Shown here: positions 20,986 to 34,802 of the stretch, piece after piece | Layout: each line of letters begins with the position of its first letter | Position numbering within the stretch: position 1 is the stretch's first letter | DNA from: Stictocephala bisonia | Taxonomy: Eukaryota > Arthropoda > Insecta > Hemiptera > Membracidae | Direction of reading: 5' to 3' | Assembly (NCBI GenBank): GCA_035578905.1 | Contig: JAQJVL010002604.1 | Coordinates: 1 to 64,000, forward strand | Length of the DNA: 64,000 bases | Translations under genes and position numbers: made by a program | The notes under the pieces: generated by a model | What the model was told of the DNA's origin: nothing | The model's database searches: none | The model's input: only the letters and a program-made list of their open reading frames with translations

Positions 20986-23901
20986 AGCGGGTTTTTCCCA
21001 AACCTTTGGGGAAAGGGGTACCCCCGGGGGGGAAGCAACGACCTGGTTGGGGGTTTCGACAAAATTTTTGGTAAGGGGGGACTTTAAAAGTGTTTTTTCG
21101 AAAGTTTCCTACGTGGTGGTTTTAAAAGTACCCCGTACAAATACTGGGGGGCGGGGCCCAATCGGGGCCGATGGGAAAACTCCCCTCGCTCGCCAAAGGG
21201 AAAATTTTGCCTCTGCCCCCCCCCCCCCACTAAATTAGCCCCGCAATGCACTGCTACCGTACCTTTATTCCCGGGGCTCGCCTAGTTCACTTTCATAGTA
21301 GTTGACCCGTTTGGGCTGTGCTCTTTCCCTTACGTGTTTTAAGTTCATTTACTTTTTTTCTTTCTTATTGTGCGTGTTAGTTTTTTTACTGATTTGTAAA
21401 CCATTTAACTGGGAATCAAGAAGATGGGGAAAAGGGGGTTTTTTAAAAAAATGGAAACAGTTAAAACAAATCAGATTGTTTCGGGGAAGTCAGGGTTTCT
21501 TAAACAAGCCCCAGTACGTCCCCGGGAAATCAGCAGCAGAAAATTTTTCTTGTTTTTGAGTTCCAGTGATCCTTAAAAACCCCATAAATGTAGTTTCTTT
21601 TTTAAAAGGAACTTTTCCTCAAAGAAACGAAAAAAAAATTTAAAAGAAAAATTGAAAATTTTATTTTCGTTTAAGTAGGGGGAGGAAAAGTCCAAACCCA
21701 CTATGGTTGGGTTTGTGGAGAAAATTTTAAAAACAAAGGAAGCATTAAACCTTTCCTTTAAAAATTTTGCCACCCGAAGAAAAAAACACGCCTCACAAAA
21801 AAAAAAAAAATTAAACCAAATTTGGGAAAGACTTTCAAAAAAAAAAAAGGGAAAAAATTGGGGTTTTGGGCTTCTTAAAAACGCATTTAATTAAAAAGAG
21901 ATAACGAAAATGCTTGTGGAAAACCTCTTCAAAATTACTACCATTTTTTGCAAAAAATGGTAAAAAAACCCCCCAATAGGGGAGGATTTGGGTAGCCCCG
22001 TATTTAAAAAATGCTGTTTCAGGGAAAGTTTGGAAAGGGCTTTTGGTTTGAAAAGGTGAAAATCCCTCCCGCTGTAAAAACAACACAGTTTTTCCCGCGA
22101 ATTTACGACAAAAACGGGGTTTCAATTTAAGACCTAAATGGTTTAGGCGAATTAAAAAACCCGTGAATTTTTTTTTCCCTCCAAGTTTATGAAATTTGGA
22201 CTTTTGCCGGGGAACAAATTTTTACTTGTTACTCCCAAAGGGTTTTTGTAAATTCCCCAAAAATGAGTTTGAAAATAATTGTTTCTGTTGGGCCCTGCAG
22301 TAACTGAGCGTACTTTCGGGGAAGAGGGGTTCAATGTGATTTATGGCTACCTTTTTTTGAAAAAGAAATAGAATGGGGGTAAAAAAGTGCGGTTTTAAAA
22401 TGCACTGACGGGGAAAATCAATGTCTGGCATATATATCGGGGGCTTCCGGGGGCGGGTTTAAAAAAAGTGGCCCCCCCAAAGTAGCATGGGGGGCCAAAG
22501 GGTTTCATCCCCCAACAGAGTCTTGCACCAAAAAGGGCCGTCTTTTTTGATTAAGGGTTTTCAAAAAAGCAGTTAAAGTAAATCAACCCTTTTTTAAAGC
22601 CAAAAGCAACAAACCCCCAGACTGTTTAAAGTGGGTTTTGAAGATATTGGGGGGGCAATTTACTCCACCCTTGCTTTTCACAAATGAAGTAAGGGGCATT
22701 TCCGGAAGGTTTTTTTACAAGACCCTTTTTTAGCTCAGACCCGAACGCAAAATATTTTTTTTAAAAAGCATCCTTTTTATTTACCCCCAAATTCATGATA
22801 GGATGGCTTTAAAACTTGCTTATTTAGCTGACTTTTTCCACAGAAAACAATTAAAATCATTTTAGAGTTACGGGGAAAAGGCTCAATTTCGTATTTTAAA
22901 AAGCTTTACAAAAATTTAATCAATGTGAAGAAAAGAAAATTTTTTTTGGAAAACCTGTATTCAAAACCCAAACAAAAAAGTGAAGTTTTGGAAAAAGCTT
23001 TAAAAAAAAACTGTAGTGACAAAAAACGCCCAAAAGCCCAACAAAGTGAAAAAAAATCAAAAAGTGACAAAAATTTGACAAACCTGAAGGACTCTTTTTT
23101 GAAAGAATTTTTTTCCCAAAAAGATGGGGGAAGGAGAGAACTTGGAAATTTCAGATCCTTTCAAAAGCAAAAAAAACGGGAAAACTGCTACTTTTACCTT
23201 CAAGAGATGGGAAAAAGGGTCCTAAAACCCTTTTTAAATGTCTCTTCCCTTTAAGTCCGAATTTTTAAAAAAAAAACCCCTTGGACAATTCTGGGTGACC
23301 AATTTAAGGGGGTGAAAAAATGGACCCCCTTTAAACCAAAAAAAGCCCTTTTTGGGGTTTTAAATTCCCTTTTTCAAAAACAGAACTTGTTGAAGATGTT
23401 CTCTTTTTTTGCTTTTATTAAGAACAAAATATTGGAAAAGCTTTAAAGCCAAATCCTGATTTTTAAAAAGTGTAAATTTTTAACCTTTGATATTTATTTC
23501 AAAATATTTTTTGCAAAAAAACAGGCCCAAGGGTCACACTAAAACAAATTTTGACTTGTTTTTAAAAATTTAAATTTTTATTTCCCTTTTTTTTTTTAAT
23601 AAACTTTTTTTGTAATTCTTGTAAGTTTTCGGGGATAAGAAACATTGTTTTACTTTTATTTTTTTTTTTACAGTTGGTATTTAGAATTTACTAAGTTTAC
23701 TAGAAAAAATTATTTGGCCCAATTTTGGAACCCAAAAAATTTAAATTTTCAAATAAAAGAAAAAAAAAAACTTTCGTAAATAATTTTCTTTCCATGATTA
23801 ATTTTCTTGCAACTTTTTTTTTTTTTTTAAAAATACAATTTGGGAAAAAAATTTTTTTCTTAAGGGGGACGGCCCGTGAAAAAAGGTTGGGAAAACCCCT
23901 G
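20986..23901 (+). mobile_element. ZBED5-type hAT, unit B copy
   Basis: It has the same ends and position as in unit A: eroded left terminus gcgggtttttcccaaacc, right terminus aggttgggaaaacccctg. The coding remnant is unreadable beyond short patches, such as a Lys-rich 109-codon frame at 22925-23254 that carries the ENLYSKPKQKSEVLE region of the transposase. It sits in the same place relative to the coiled-coil ORF, so it is the same insertion event amplified with the array. Confidence 0.7.
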
Positions 23902-24250
23902 GAGAAAAAGAAAAAATAGGCATCTACACACTATGATAGATGACAAGGGTAGAGAAAGCTTTAACACTTTGTAACACTGATTTTGGGGTGTAAAATAGAT
24001 GAATTTAAAAAGTTATAATTTAAGAAAAAATAAAAAAGATCAAAACAGGGCTAGAAAAAAAGGAGGGGGACTTTATTTGAGTTTGAAATGGGGTTTTTTT
24101 TTTAAGCAAAAAAATGGGGGAAAAGGTAAACAAAGGGGAAAGTGAAAAAGGATTTGATTTGGGGGGGGAAAAATGGGGATTCAAACAAAGATGACATTGT
24201 TAATTATATAACGAAGTACTTTAATATCTCAGGCTTTTCAGACTACAAAA

Positions 24251-24285
<35 letters not shown>

Positions 24286-24368
24286 AGGTCTTAGTAAAAA
24301 ATAAACTAGTGTCCTCGGACAATCCCATTTGTATAAAAAACTAAATTGTAAAATTGATTGATTAAAAG

Positions 24369-24650
24369 AAAAATACCTAAAGATGTCATAATAATTAACA
24401 CATGGTAGTTGAAAGAATGTAACATTAATAATAATATGAGATTTGTATATAAAAAAAAATATATATATAAATAAAATAAATAAATTATAAAAGTGACTGT
24501 TAAAGGAAAAATACCTAAAGATATCATAATAATAAACATATAGTAGTTGAAATAATGTAACATTGATGATAGTATGAGATATGTGAAGAAGTAAGATGTA
24601 TAACAGATTTGAGTGTAACATTGATAATAATATGATATTTATGTGAGACC
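24369..24650 (+). repeat. 139-bp tandem subrepeat
   Basis: 'aaaaatacctaaagat' recurs at 24369 and 24508, followed each time by 'atcataataat', 'tagttgaa' and 'aatgtaacatt'. A shorter third piece ('gtaacattgataataatatga') begins at about 24614. Counterparts exist in units A (15730-16010) and C (32150-32410). Confidence 0.75.
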
Positions 24651-25525
24651 AAGATGATGTAAGGAGATTTCTTGTAATACTTTGCTATTATAACTTGTTT
24701 ATGTTTATATTGAATATGACTCAAAGATATACATTGTATGTATTCTTTTGTACTTATGTAATTTTGTAAAAGGTGATGAGCCAGTGATCAATAGTAGTAC
24801 AATTCGACCCTAATTACACCTAGCTACATTCAAAATTAATCAACGCAAAGTACACTATTCATCACAAAATGGCATGGTATTTCAGTTTAAGGCGTCAGTT
24901 AGCCTTGGCAATTGAGCCTAAAGACATAGCTTAAAGTGACCTGAAGCATGACTAGCCTCATTACTAGAGCCATGTTGCAGACACCAATAGATTGGTAATT
25001 TAAAAAATACACTGAAGGAAGAGAATGAGATATTGTAAACATGTGATTACAATTTTTAATAGTAATTATTGTAATTGTCATTAATGCAAAGAATAGTGAT
25101 AGAAATCACAAGTAGACATGAGTAGAAGGAAATTGCAAATATGATTCATTACTGCAATATCGGTAATGAATAAACAGTAATGATTAATGGAAAACTTTGT
25201 AAATATAATAATGATAATCAATTTTAAAAATGTCAACTTGAAATATGCCAAAGCAGCATCAGTAAATGTATAGATAATTGATACTCTATGCACAAGCAAT
25301 ATGTATGTATACACAAGTGAGTATAGGAAGGATAAATGATGATTAATCATGAGTATGTGTAATTGTTTTGTAAATAATGTTTCACTCCATTTAATTGCAT
25401 ATTGAATTGAAACCATTGTTCTAACTAGTAACTAATAATTAAATCATGTTGTATATACTATTTAATAGAAAAGGTAATCAAAATGATATGTTCAGGTTAA
25501 ATGATCTTGCCCTGAAACAAATTGT

Positions 25526-25645
25526 CAGTGACACCAATGGACACTCAGTGACACAAATGGACAAACAGTGACACCAATGGACACTCAGTGACACAAATGG
25601 ACAAACAGTGACACAAGTGGACAATCAGTGACAAAAATGATAGTG
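25526..25645 (+). repeat. 20-bp minisatellite, six copies
   Basis: The unit is cagtgacac(c/a)aatggaca(c/a)(t/a), repeated six times in register; types with 'cact' and 'caaa' endings alternate. Eroded equivalents lie at about 16985-17100 and 33243-33350. Confidence 0.85.
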
Positions 25646-27099
25646 TGGACACTCCAGGAAGTGACAATGGGAATCAACCATTAGTGGTCAATAATCAAGG
25701 TCCAGGTGTATGAGAAATTCTGCTTTTTCCCCCGCTTCATGTACAAGAGACCTAGATGAAGGCCTGGCATGAGAAACCGTCTGCCGGATTCATTGGTACA
25801 AGAAGATCCCCTTTTCCATCACACTACCATAATGTGCAGCCAAACGGCAAGTCGGCGACCCATCAACATGGGATTTCCCCTAGGGTTTAGGGTCGACTAA
25901 CCCTTATACAACAGTGTTCACAAGAAATCTTTTCCGGTCAGTCCTCCTGGTCGGGGCCCCAATATCAATTGGTTTAAAATTGGTTTTTTTTTTGTCGTCG
26001 TCGAAGGCGGAACCCTTTATGAACAGCTGTTTCAAAAGAAACCTTTCTCGCGTCGTCCTCCTGGCCCTGGCCAATTAATTGGGATTCAATTGGTACTTTT
26101 CTGGGATCGTCAAACGGGAAAGGATCACAGGGGTACCCCCCTTTAAAATCAAGAAAAGATTAGCAAGGTACCTCGAAAAACCCTTGTTTCTTCATCAGGG
26201 CTTACTTCAAACTCTGACTGACATTTCTCTAGCAAGTCATTTAGTGGAAGTTCTTCTTTCAGTCTAGTTATAGAGGTAGTGAATTCATAATTTCGTAAAA
26301 AAAAATTTTCACAATTCCTGAATTTGATTCCATTACTGAAAAAATTCTCCTGATAGAAGTTTTTTTTTTTTTTTTTTTTTTACAATTTAAATGACTTACG
26401 TAAAGTCAAGAATAATTGACCCTTTTTATCCTTTGCCTATTTTTTTGTTTATAAATAATATCTTAAGAGGAAATCTTCTATATTAAGAAATATGAATTAT
26501 TTTAAACTGTTTTTAAAATGAAATATTATGTTTTGTTATTATTAAGAAATTTTGTCCCCCTGATAATGAAAAAAGGGTATGAATAACATATAATTTCAAC
26601 CATTGATGAAGCAGAATTACAATTGTACTTTTTTGACAATTTCTCAAAATATTTTTTCATCAATATTAATTTTTGTTTAAAAAAATTTAAATAAAATTTA
26701 AATTTCTTAAATTCACTGAAATTTTTATAATAACACAAGATTTTAAATTCAATGACAATTTTGCATTAATGAAAAAGAATCTTTAAAGATGTTTTGTTAA
26801 AAAATTGAAACAAATAATGTAAATTGTTATGTATAAATAAAACTTAATAATGTAATTGGTACATTTAGTACTATGAATTCATAAATTTTCTGTGTATAAG
26901 AAGAAATCATATTTTTTGATTACTTATGTTTTGAATGGAATTTAAAATTGTATTGTTTATTAAAGGTTTAGTCCATTCTGATATAGTTGTATGTAAAACT
27001 AAAACTTATTAAACAAAAAAGACAATTTAGGGGACTTTTTAAAAATTTTAAAAGATTTTTTGCTCGCGCTAACGCACATCGCAAATAATCGGGGGGTAC

Positions 27100-28079
27100 T
27101 GTAACAGGTCCACAAATTGACGAGTAAAATTAATTAAATTAAATAAAAAATAAATTTTTTAAAATGGAAATAGATACTTTAATTAAAACAATCACCGAAC
27201 ATTAATAATTTCGGAATCCATTGAAAATTAAAACCAGAAATTATAGAAAAAAGGGGCAGCATATTGTCCATTGCAGCCCCTAAGACGAAAACAACATCCG
27301 TTCATTGTTATCAAAGACAGCCTGTGCGGGTCGCGGTCTAGGACGAGTCTATCTGGCCCCAGAGGGGTGTCATGGTGACAGCAATGGACGAGTTAAAGTG
27401 ATGAGAGACGTTTGGTACGGTAAGTCCCCGAGCCAAGGAGACGCTATTGGTTGACGGAGGTAGCCTCGACCCCAATGCTCTCGATGGAAGGGGACTGAAA
27501 CCCGCCACCTCGTCCAAGCTTTGTTCATTTTAAGTCAATCCCAGAAGGAAAAAGTCTCCCAAGCCGCTTCGTTGTGACTAGCAAATTTCATTTGTTACGG
27601 TGTGCCGTTTAGTTCAAAACCTAATTTTTAAAATGTTGTGAACGTAAATTTTAAAGATAAATGTTTTTACAAAAAAGGATTCAATAAAGTCTAGATTTTT
27701 TTATTTTAATAGTTGGAAAAACTTAAAAAAAAAATCTTTTTTCAATGAAGAAGGAGACCACGTGGAGAGCAATAGACAAAAAGACTAAGATAAAATTTTT
27801 TTTGGTTTTATAAAATAATTTAATTTTTTTTTTAGAAAACATTTTTTAAATAATAACTTTCAATTTTTAAGTTTTAACTTCAGATATCTTGAAAAAGAAA
27901 GTAAAAGAAGTAATAAAAAATTTTTTTGAAAAAAGTTCTTTTTCATTGAAAATTTAAGCTCCCCGTTTACCCATAAATATAACCCTGAGAAAAGAGAATT
28001 AAATTTAATTTGCAAAATTTTTTATAAAATTTAAACAAGAAACTTAAAAAAAAAGTAAAAAACCACAAGAGGGGTTACA
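27100..28079 (+). repeat. LTR copy C
   Basis: It starts TGTAACAGGTCC directly after 'cggggggtac' and ends 'aggggttaca'. At 980 bp it has the canonical TG...CA ends of an LTR. The following primer-binding-like site reads gggcgcccaacc-act-ggggc. Confidence 0.75.
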
Positions 28080-28284
28080 GTTTGGGCGCCCAACCACTGG
28101 GGCTGTAAAGTATTTTTAAATATGTTAAAGTATTTAAATATTTTTTAAAAGAAAATTTTTGTTTAAAAACTTTTGAATTTTTTGAATTTTTTTTATTAAA
28201 TTAATTTTTTGAATTTTTTAAAAAAAAAAAATTTTTATTTTGAATTTGTTGAATAAATAAATAAAAGTAAAAAAATTTAATTGG

Positions 28285-29000
28285 ATGGGCCCAAAATTCA
28301 AACAGGGAAAATACATTATCTAATAAAATGGAGATGTTTCAAACATGAAACTAACTTTGATACTAAACTTAGAGAAATGAATATAACTTTGATACTAATT
28401 TAAAAGAAATAAATACTAACTTTGATACTAAACGTAATGAAATAAATGAAAACATTTAAAGGAATGATGAAACAATAGGAAATTTGATGAGTTTAGCAAA
28501 GATTCAATGATAGGAAAAGTCAGTTTGAAAATAAACTTACAAACAAAAAAAAAAGAAAAATATGATTTTAATAAAAATAGTGAAGAAAAGGAAAATAATT
28601 TTATAAATGGATTTTAAATAATAAAGATGGGGAACAGACTGTCAAAATAAAAAATGTTGGGGACAACTATTGTCAAATATAATGGATTTTTTTTTAAACT
28701 GAATAATAACATTAAAAAACTTGATGAGTTTTAATGTTGGCTAGGGGAAAAAATTTTAAGATTAAGAAGTGAGTGATGGCGTGATAAAGTTAATAATGAA
28801 ATAATATAAAATGAAATGGTCTAAAAGATGTTTAGTAGGAAAAAAGGTTGAAAAAACTTTGTCAATAAAATAAAAAAAGTAAAAATAGACTTCAATAAGG
28901 AATGAAGTAAAGAAAATATAGTAATGAAGAAAAATAATAAAGGGGGAACAACTATCAAAATAATGATGTTTGAGGATAGACAAATGAAGTAAATAAAACC
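28285..29000 (+). pseudogene. Coiled-coil ORF, unit C copy (frameshifted)
   Basis: The sequence follows unit A closely ('aactttgatactaaacttagagaaatga' at about 28351) but carries many one-base deletions. No frame exceeds 60 codons on the plus strand. Beyond the unit A stop it reads 'gatagacaaatgaagtaaataaaacc', consistent with a longer original frame. Confidence 0.6.
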
Positions 29001-29084
29001 TGTAGCAAAAACGAATCAAATGTAAACTAATTGGGGTATTAAATTTAAGGTTTAATAAAATGATTTGATAAATGATAGGTAGAA

Positions 29085-31707
29085 CAGGGGTTCCCCAACC
29101 CTGGGTACGCTTTCCCCCTTGGGGGTACGCAACGCCCTGGGGGGGGTACGACAAAAATATTTGGAAATGGGGACTTTATGTTTTTGTCGAAACTTACCTA
29201 GTGGTGGTTGAAAAGTAAGTTTCGTACTGGGGGCCCGTTTCGCCCCGATGGTCTGATCACTTCGCTCGTCAAGGTCTTCCTCTCCCGCTCCCCTCCCCCA
29301 CTCACTTACCCACCATCCCTGCCCCCGTACCGCATCTTCACTGTTCACTTGATGTATTTGGGATTTTGTCGTCTGTCGCTCTTTTTACTGATTTTATGTT
29401 CATTTTACTTTTTACTTGTTTTGGGTGTTAGTTTTTGATGATTTGTAAACCATTTAACTGTAATCAAAAAGATGGAAAAGGGGTTAAAAAACGGGTCATT
29501 TTAAAAACAAATCGATTGAACGGAAGTCGGGTGCTTAGCAAGCCTGTCGTCCCGGGATCGAGCAGAAAATTTTCTTGTGTGAGTACCTTGATACTAAACC
29601 CATAAATGAAAGTACTAGTCTGGAACTTCCTCAAAGAAACGAAAATTTTAAAATGAGTTTGAAATATGGATTTTTTTTTATGGAGGGGAGGAAAGTCCAA
29701 ACCATAGTGTGTTTGGGGAGAAATTTTAAGAATGGAAGCATAAAACCTTCCTTATTTTTTGCACCACCTTGAATAAAAAACCGCTCAGAACAAAAATAAA
29801 GAAATTACTATTTTGAAGACTTTCAAAAAAATTAGGGAAAAAGATGGATGGTTTCTTCTTTTTCGCATAAATTTTAATAGGATAACGAAAATGTGTGGAA
29901 GCCTCTTACAAAATTAGCTACCATATTGAAAAAAAGTGGTAAAAACCACCATAGGTGAGGATTTGATACCCCCCTTTTAAAAAAAGATGGTTCGTTTGTT
30001 TGGTCGGGAAATTTGTTCGTAAGGGAACTCCATCCCGCTGTAAAAAACACAGTTTCACAGCAAATTTCCGACATTCTGAGTACTAAGACAAAGTGGTTCA
30101 GCGATTAAAGACAGTGTTTTTTTTTTCCATCCAATTTGATGAAATGGGGGGGGGGGGGGGACATTGCTGCCCAGCAATCTTACTTGTTACTGAAAGTTAT
30201 GAAAAATCCCAACAAGGAGTTTGAAGAAAATCTGTTGCTGTGCCATGCAGAATGAGCGTACTACAGGGGAAGATGTGTTCAATGGTTTAAAGCTACTTCT
30301 GTGAAAAAGAAATAGATGGGGAAAATTTGTGCGGTATATGCACTGGGGGGGAAAATCAAGTCGGGCAATATTCGGTTTCGGGGGGGGGTAAAAGAAGTGC
30401 CCCCCACTAGCATGGAGCCATTTTTGCTTCACAGACAGAGTCTTGCACCCAAAAAAAAAGGTTGCCCGCTTCTTTGAATGATGTTTTTAAAAGAAGCAGT
30501 TAAAGTATCAACTTTGTTAAAGCCAATCAACAAACTCCAGACTGTTCAAAGTGCTTTGGAAGATTGGGGGGCATTCATCCACGTTGCTTTTGCACACTGA
30601 AGTAAGGTGGTATCTCGCGGAAGGTTCTTACAAGACCTTTTGAGCTAAAATTTACTGAAAGTATTTTTTGAAGAGACCCTTTTTTTATTTACCCTCCAAA
30701 TTTAAAATAGGGGACGGCTTCAAAAGTTGCTTTTTTAGCTGACATTTTTTCACAGATCAATAAACTAAATTTAGGTTACAAAAAACAGCTCATTACAGTA
30801 TTAAAAGTTGCTGACAAAATTGAATCAATGCTGAAGAAAATTGATTTTTGGAAAAACCCCTGTATTCAAAACAATCAAGCTGAAGTTTTTGGAACGTTAT
30901 ATTTTTTAGTGACAAAAATCTGCCCATAGTAACAAAGTGAAACATAAAATAGTGACAAATTTGAAAAAACCCTGAAGGCCTTTTAGAAAGTATTTTCCTA
31001 AACAGGGGACGGGGGAAACTGGTTTTGCAGACCTTTCATGCAGAAAACGCAAGACTGCTAATTGCCCGTTTGAGATGGAAAAGCCCCTAGAACTTTCAAG
31101 TGTTTTTCCCTTTAAAGCCCGAGTTCAAAAAAAAACCCCTTGGACAATTCTGGGTGACCATAAGGTTGAATATCCCCCTTAACCACAAAACCCCCTTTGG
31201 TTTTATTTCCCCTTTAAAACACAAATTGTTGAGAATCGTTTCTTCCATGCTTTTATAAGAACAAGTATAGGAATAAGCTAAATGCAAGTCTGATTTAAGA
31301 TTTGTTTTTTATAACCTTTGATATTGATTTAAAAATTTATGTGCAACAAAACGGGCCCAAGGGTCACACAAAAAACAGTTTTGATTTTTTTAAAGAAAAA
31401 TTTTTGATTTCATTTTTCAAAAAACTTATTTGCAAATTTTAGTATGTTTTCGTGATAAAAAACATTGTATTTACTTTATTATTTTTTTTAAGTTGGTATT
31501 TAAAATTTTTTTTCTAATTTACTAAAAACATTATAGGCCTAATTTTGGAACAAAAACTTTTTGTCAAATAAAAAGAAAAAAAAAATCTTGCGTAAATATT
31601 TATTTCATGAAAAAATGTTCTTGCACTTTTTTTCTTTGAATTACAATTTAAAATAAATTTATTTTAAAGGGGGGTTTCGGCATGAAAAAAGGTTTGGGGA
31701 AACCGTG
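29085..31707 (+). mobile_element. ZBED5-type hAT, unit C copy (best-defined borders)
   Basis: The left end caggggttccccaacc follows 'ggtagaa', and the right end 'ggaaaccgtg' is followed by gagtagaa (31708-31715). Allowing one missing base on the left, this is an 8-bp target duplication, the size expected for hAT. The transposase N-terminal region is readable (29575-29700: CEYLDTKPINESTSLELPQR, a segment typical of ZBED5-like proteins). The rest is shifted. Confidence 0.75.
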
Positions 31708-32033
31708 GAGTAGAAGAAAAAATAGGACTTTCCCACATATGATAGATGAAAAGATAGAAAAGTTTTAACCCTTTTTGTAACACTGATTTTGAGTGAAAAA
31801 ATAGATGATTTAAAAATTTTAAATTTTAATAAAAAAACAAAAAATGTCAGAAAAGTAGAAAAAGGGGTGACTTCTTTGATTTGAAATGGTTTTATAAGAA
31901 AAATACTGGGGAATAGGAAAAAAAGGGAATGTAAAAATGATTAGGGGGGGGTGGAAACGTGATTAAAACCCAAAGATGACTTTTTAAATTATATAACGAA
32001 GTACTTTAATATCTCGGCTTTTCAGACTAAAAA

Positions 32034-32069
<36 letters not shown>

Positions 32070-34802
32070 GGGTCTTAGTAAAAAAAAAAACTAGTGTCCT
32101 GGACAATCCATTTGTAAAAAAAAAACAAATTTGAAAAATTGATTGATTAAAAAAAAAAACCTTTTAAAGATGTCATAAAAAATTAAAAAGGGTAGTTAAA
32201 AATGAACATATAAAAATATGAATTTGTATATAAAAAAAAATAATTATTAAATAAAATAAATAAATTATAAAGTGAGTTAAAGGAAAAATCCTAAAGATAT
32301 CATAAAAAAAAAACATATAGTATTGAAATAATGTAACATTGATGATAGTATGAGATTGTGAAAAAGAAGGTATAACAGTTTGGTGTAACATTGAAATAAT
32401 ATATTTATGTGAGCCCAAGATGAGTAAGGAGTTTTTTGTAATACTTTGAATTAAAACTTTTTTAGTTTATATTAATATGACTAAAAAGATATCATTTATG
32501 TATTTTTTTGTCTTATGTAATTTGTAAAAGTGATGAGCCAGTGATAAATAGTATACAATTCCCCCTAATTAACTAGCTCATTCAAAATTAAATCAAGCAA
32601 TACACTATTCATCACAAAGGAGGGGTATTTCTTTTAAAGGGCGTCATTTTGCCTTGGAAAATTGAGCCTAAAGAATAGTTTAAAGTGCCCTGTAGCAGAC
32701 TACCCTCATTACTGGGCCATGTTGCAGACCCAATAAAATTGTAATTTAAAAATACACTGAAGGAGAGAATGAGATATTGTAAATGTGATTACAATTTTTG
32801 ATAGAATTTTGTAATTGTCATTAATGCAAAAAATAGGATAGAAATCCAAGTGACATGAGTAAAAAAAAATTGCAAATATGTTCATTACTGAAATATCGGT
32901 AATAAAATAAACAGTAATGTTAAGGGAAAACTTGTAAAAATAATAATGAAAATCAATTTAAAAATGTCAACTTGAAATATGCCAAAGCACTCAGTAAAGT
33001 ATAGATAATTGTACTCTTGCACAAAAAATATGTATGTATACACAAGTGAGTTGGGAAGGAAAAATGATGATTAATCATGGTATGTGTAATTTTTTTTGTA
33101 AATAATGTTTCACTCCATTTAAATTGATTTGAATAAAAACAGTTCTAACTAGTAACAATAATTAAATCATGTTGTATATCTATTTATAAAAAAGGTAATC
33201 AAATGATTGTTCGGGTTAAATGATCTTCCCCTGAAAAAAAATTTGTCAGTGACCCAATGGAAAACAGTGACAAAATGGACAAACATGACACAATGGACAC
33301 TCAGTGACACAAAGGGAAAAACAGTGACACAAGTGGACAATCAGTGAAAAAAATAAAAGTGGGGGACACTCCAGGAAGGGGGACAATGGGAATCAACCCA
33401 TTAGGGGTCAATAATCGGGCCAGGTGTAGAGAAATTTGTTTTTTTCCCCCCGCTTCATGTCAAAACCTAGATAAAGGCCGGCTTTAGAAACCGCTGCGGA
33501 TTCTTTGGTACAAGAAGACCCTTTTTTTCCCATCACATCCCAAAATGTGCACCAAACGGCAAGTCGGCGCCCCCATAAACAGGGGATTTCCCTAGGGTTT
33601 AGGGTCGACAAACCCCCTTATACACAGCTGTTCAAAAGAAATCTTTCTCCGTGTCGTCCCCCTTTGGTCGGGGGCCAATAAAATTTGGATTCAAAATTGG
33701 CTTTTTTGTCGAATCGCAAAGGCGGCCCCCTTTATGCAAAAAAGCTGTCACAAGAAACCTTTCTCTGGGGTCAGTCCCCCTGGTCTGGCCCAATATAATT
33801 TGGGTTTTCAAATTGGTTATTTTTCTCGGATCGTCAAAGGGGGAGAGGATCGCGAGGTACCCCCGTTAATCAAGTAAGTTTCGAGGGGTACCCTCCGAAT
33901 ACCATGTCTTCTTCATCAGGGCTTTCTTCAAACTTGACTGACTTTTCTCTGCAAGTCTTTTTGGGGAAGTTTTTTTTCTTAGTTATGGGTAGTAAATTCA
34001 TAATTATCGTAAAAAAAAAATTTTTTCAAAATTTCCCGACATATTGATTCCATATGAATAATTTTCTGATAGAAGTTTCTTTTTTTTTTTTTTACAATTT
34101 ACAATGATTTTTTACTGTGAAGTCAAAATAATTGACCCTTTGTATCCTTTCGCCTTGTTGTTTAGTAAATAATAACAGAAAAGGGGAAATTTCTATGTTA
34201 AGAAATATGGCAATTTTTTTTTAAACTGTATTTAAATAAAAATTTTGTTGTTATTTTTAAGTCAATTGTACCCCATAATAATGAAATAAGGGTATAATAA
34301 CTTTTAAATGTTAACCCATTAAAGAAGAGAATTAAAATTTTGTATTTTGTTTCAATTCTCAATTTTTTTCATCAATATTCAATTTTTATTAAAAACTTAA
34401 ATAAAAATTTAAATTTCTTGAATTCATGAAACATTTTTATAACAACTAAAAGATTTTTAATATCAATGAAACTTGCTTAATGAAAAAAATCTTTTAAAGT
34501 TTTTTTGTTACAATTGATAACTTAAGAATTGTTATGTATAGTGAAATTAAAAATTATTGAGTACATTTAGGACTAGTGAATTACAGAATTTCAGTGTATA
34601 AAAAGAAATCTGATTTGTTGATTACTGATGTTTTAAATGGAATTTTAAAAAATTGTTTTGTATTTAATAGATAGATTTGCCCTACTAGAATAGTTGAATT
34701 GTAAAACTAAAACTTTCTGAACAATAACGAAAATTTAGGAGGACATTTAAAATTTAGATTTTTTGATCGCGCAAACCGCAATCGCAAATAATCGGGGGGT
34801 AC
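31708..34802 (+). other. LTR-element internal region, unit C right part
   Basis: The order of parts is the same as in units A and B: A-run (32036-32066), subrepeats, decayed minisatellite (33243-33350), the duplicated 'ttcacaagaaa' block (33630-33830) and AT-rich sequence. No gene is supported. Confidence 0.5.

Larger units (their letters stand above)
23902..27099 (+). other. LTR-element internal region, unit B right part (cleanest copy)
   Basis: No protein-coding region above 100 codons is convincing. It contains the poly-A tract (24249-24284), the 139-bp tandem subrepeat, the 20-bp minisatellite (25526-25645) and a segment of unknown function at 25720-26230. Between about 24230 and 25920 the text is free of the homopolymer noise seen elsewhere in the array, so it serves as the reference copy. 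Confidence 0.55.

Noticed and set aside
20969..21238. 89-codon frame at the unit B hAT left end
   Set aside because: It reads through the terminal inverted repeat and G/C runs; equivalents in units A and C differ completely.
25526..25645. Regularly spaced 20-bp repeats as a CRISPR-like array
   Set aside because: Contiguous units without spacers, in eukaryotic TE context; a minisatellite.
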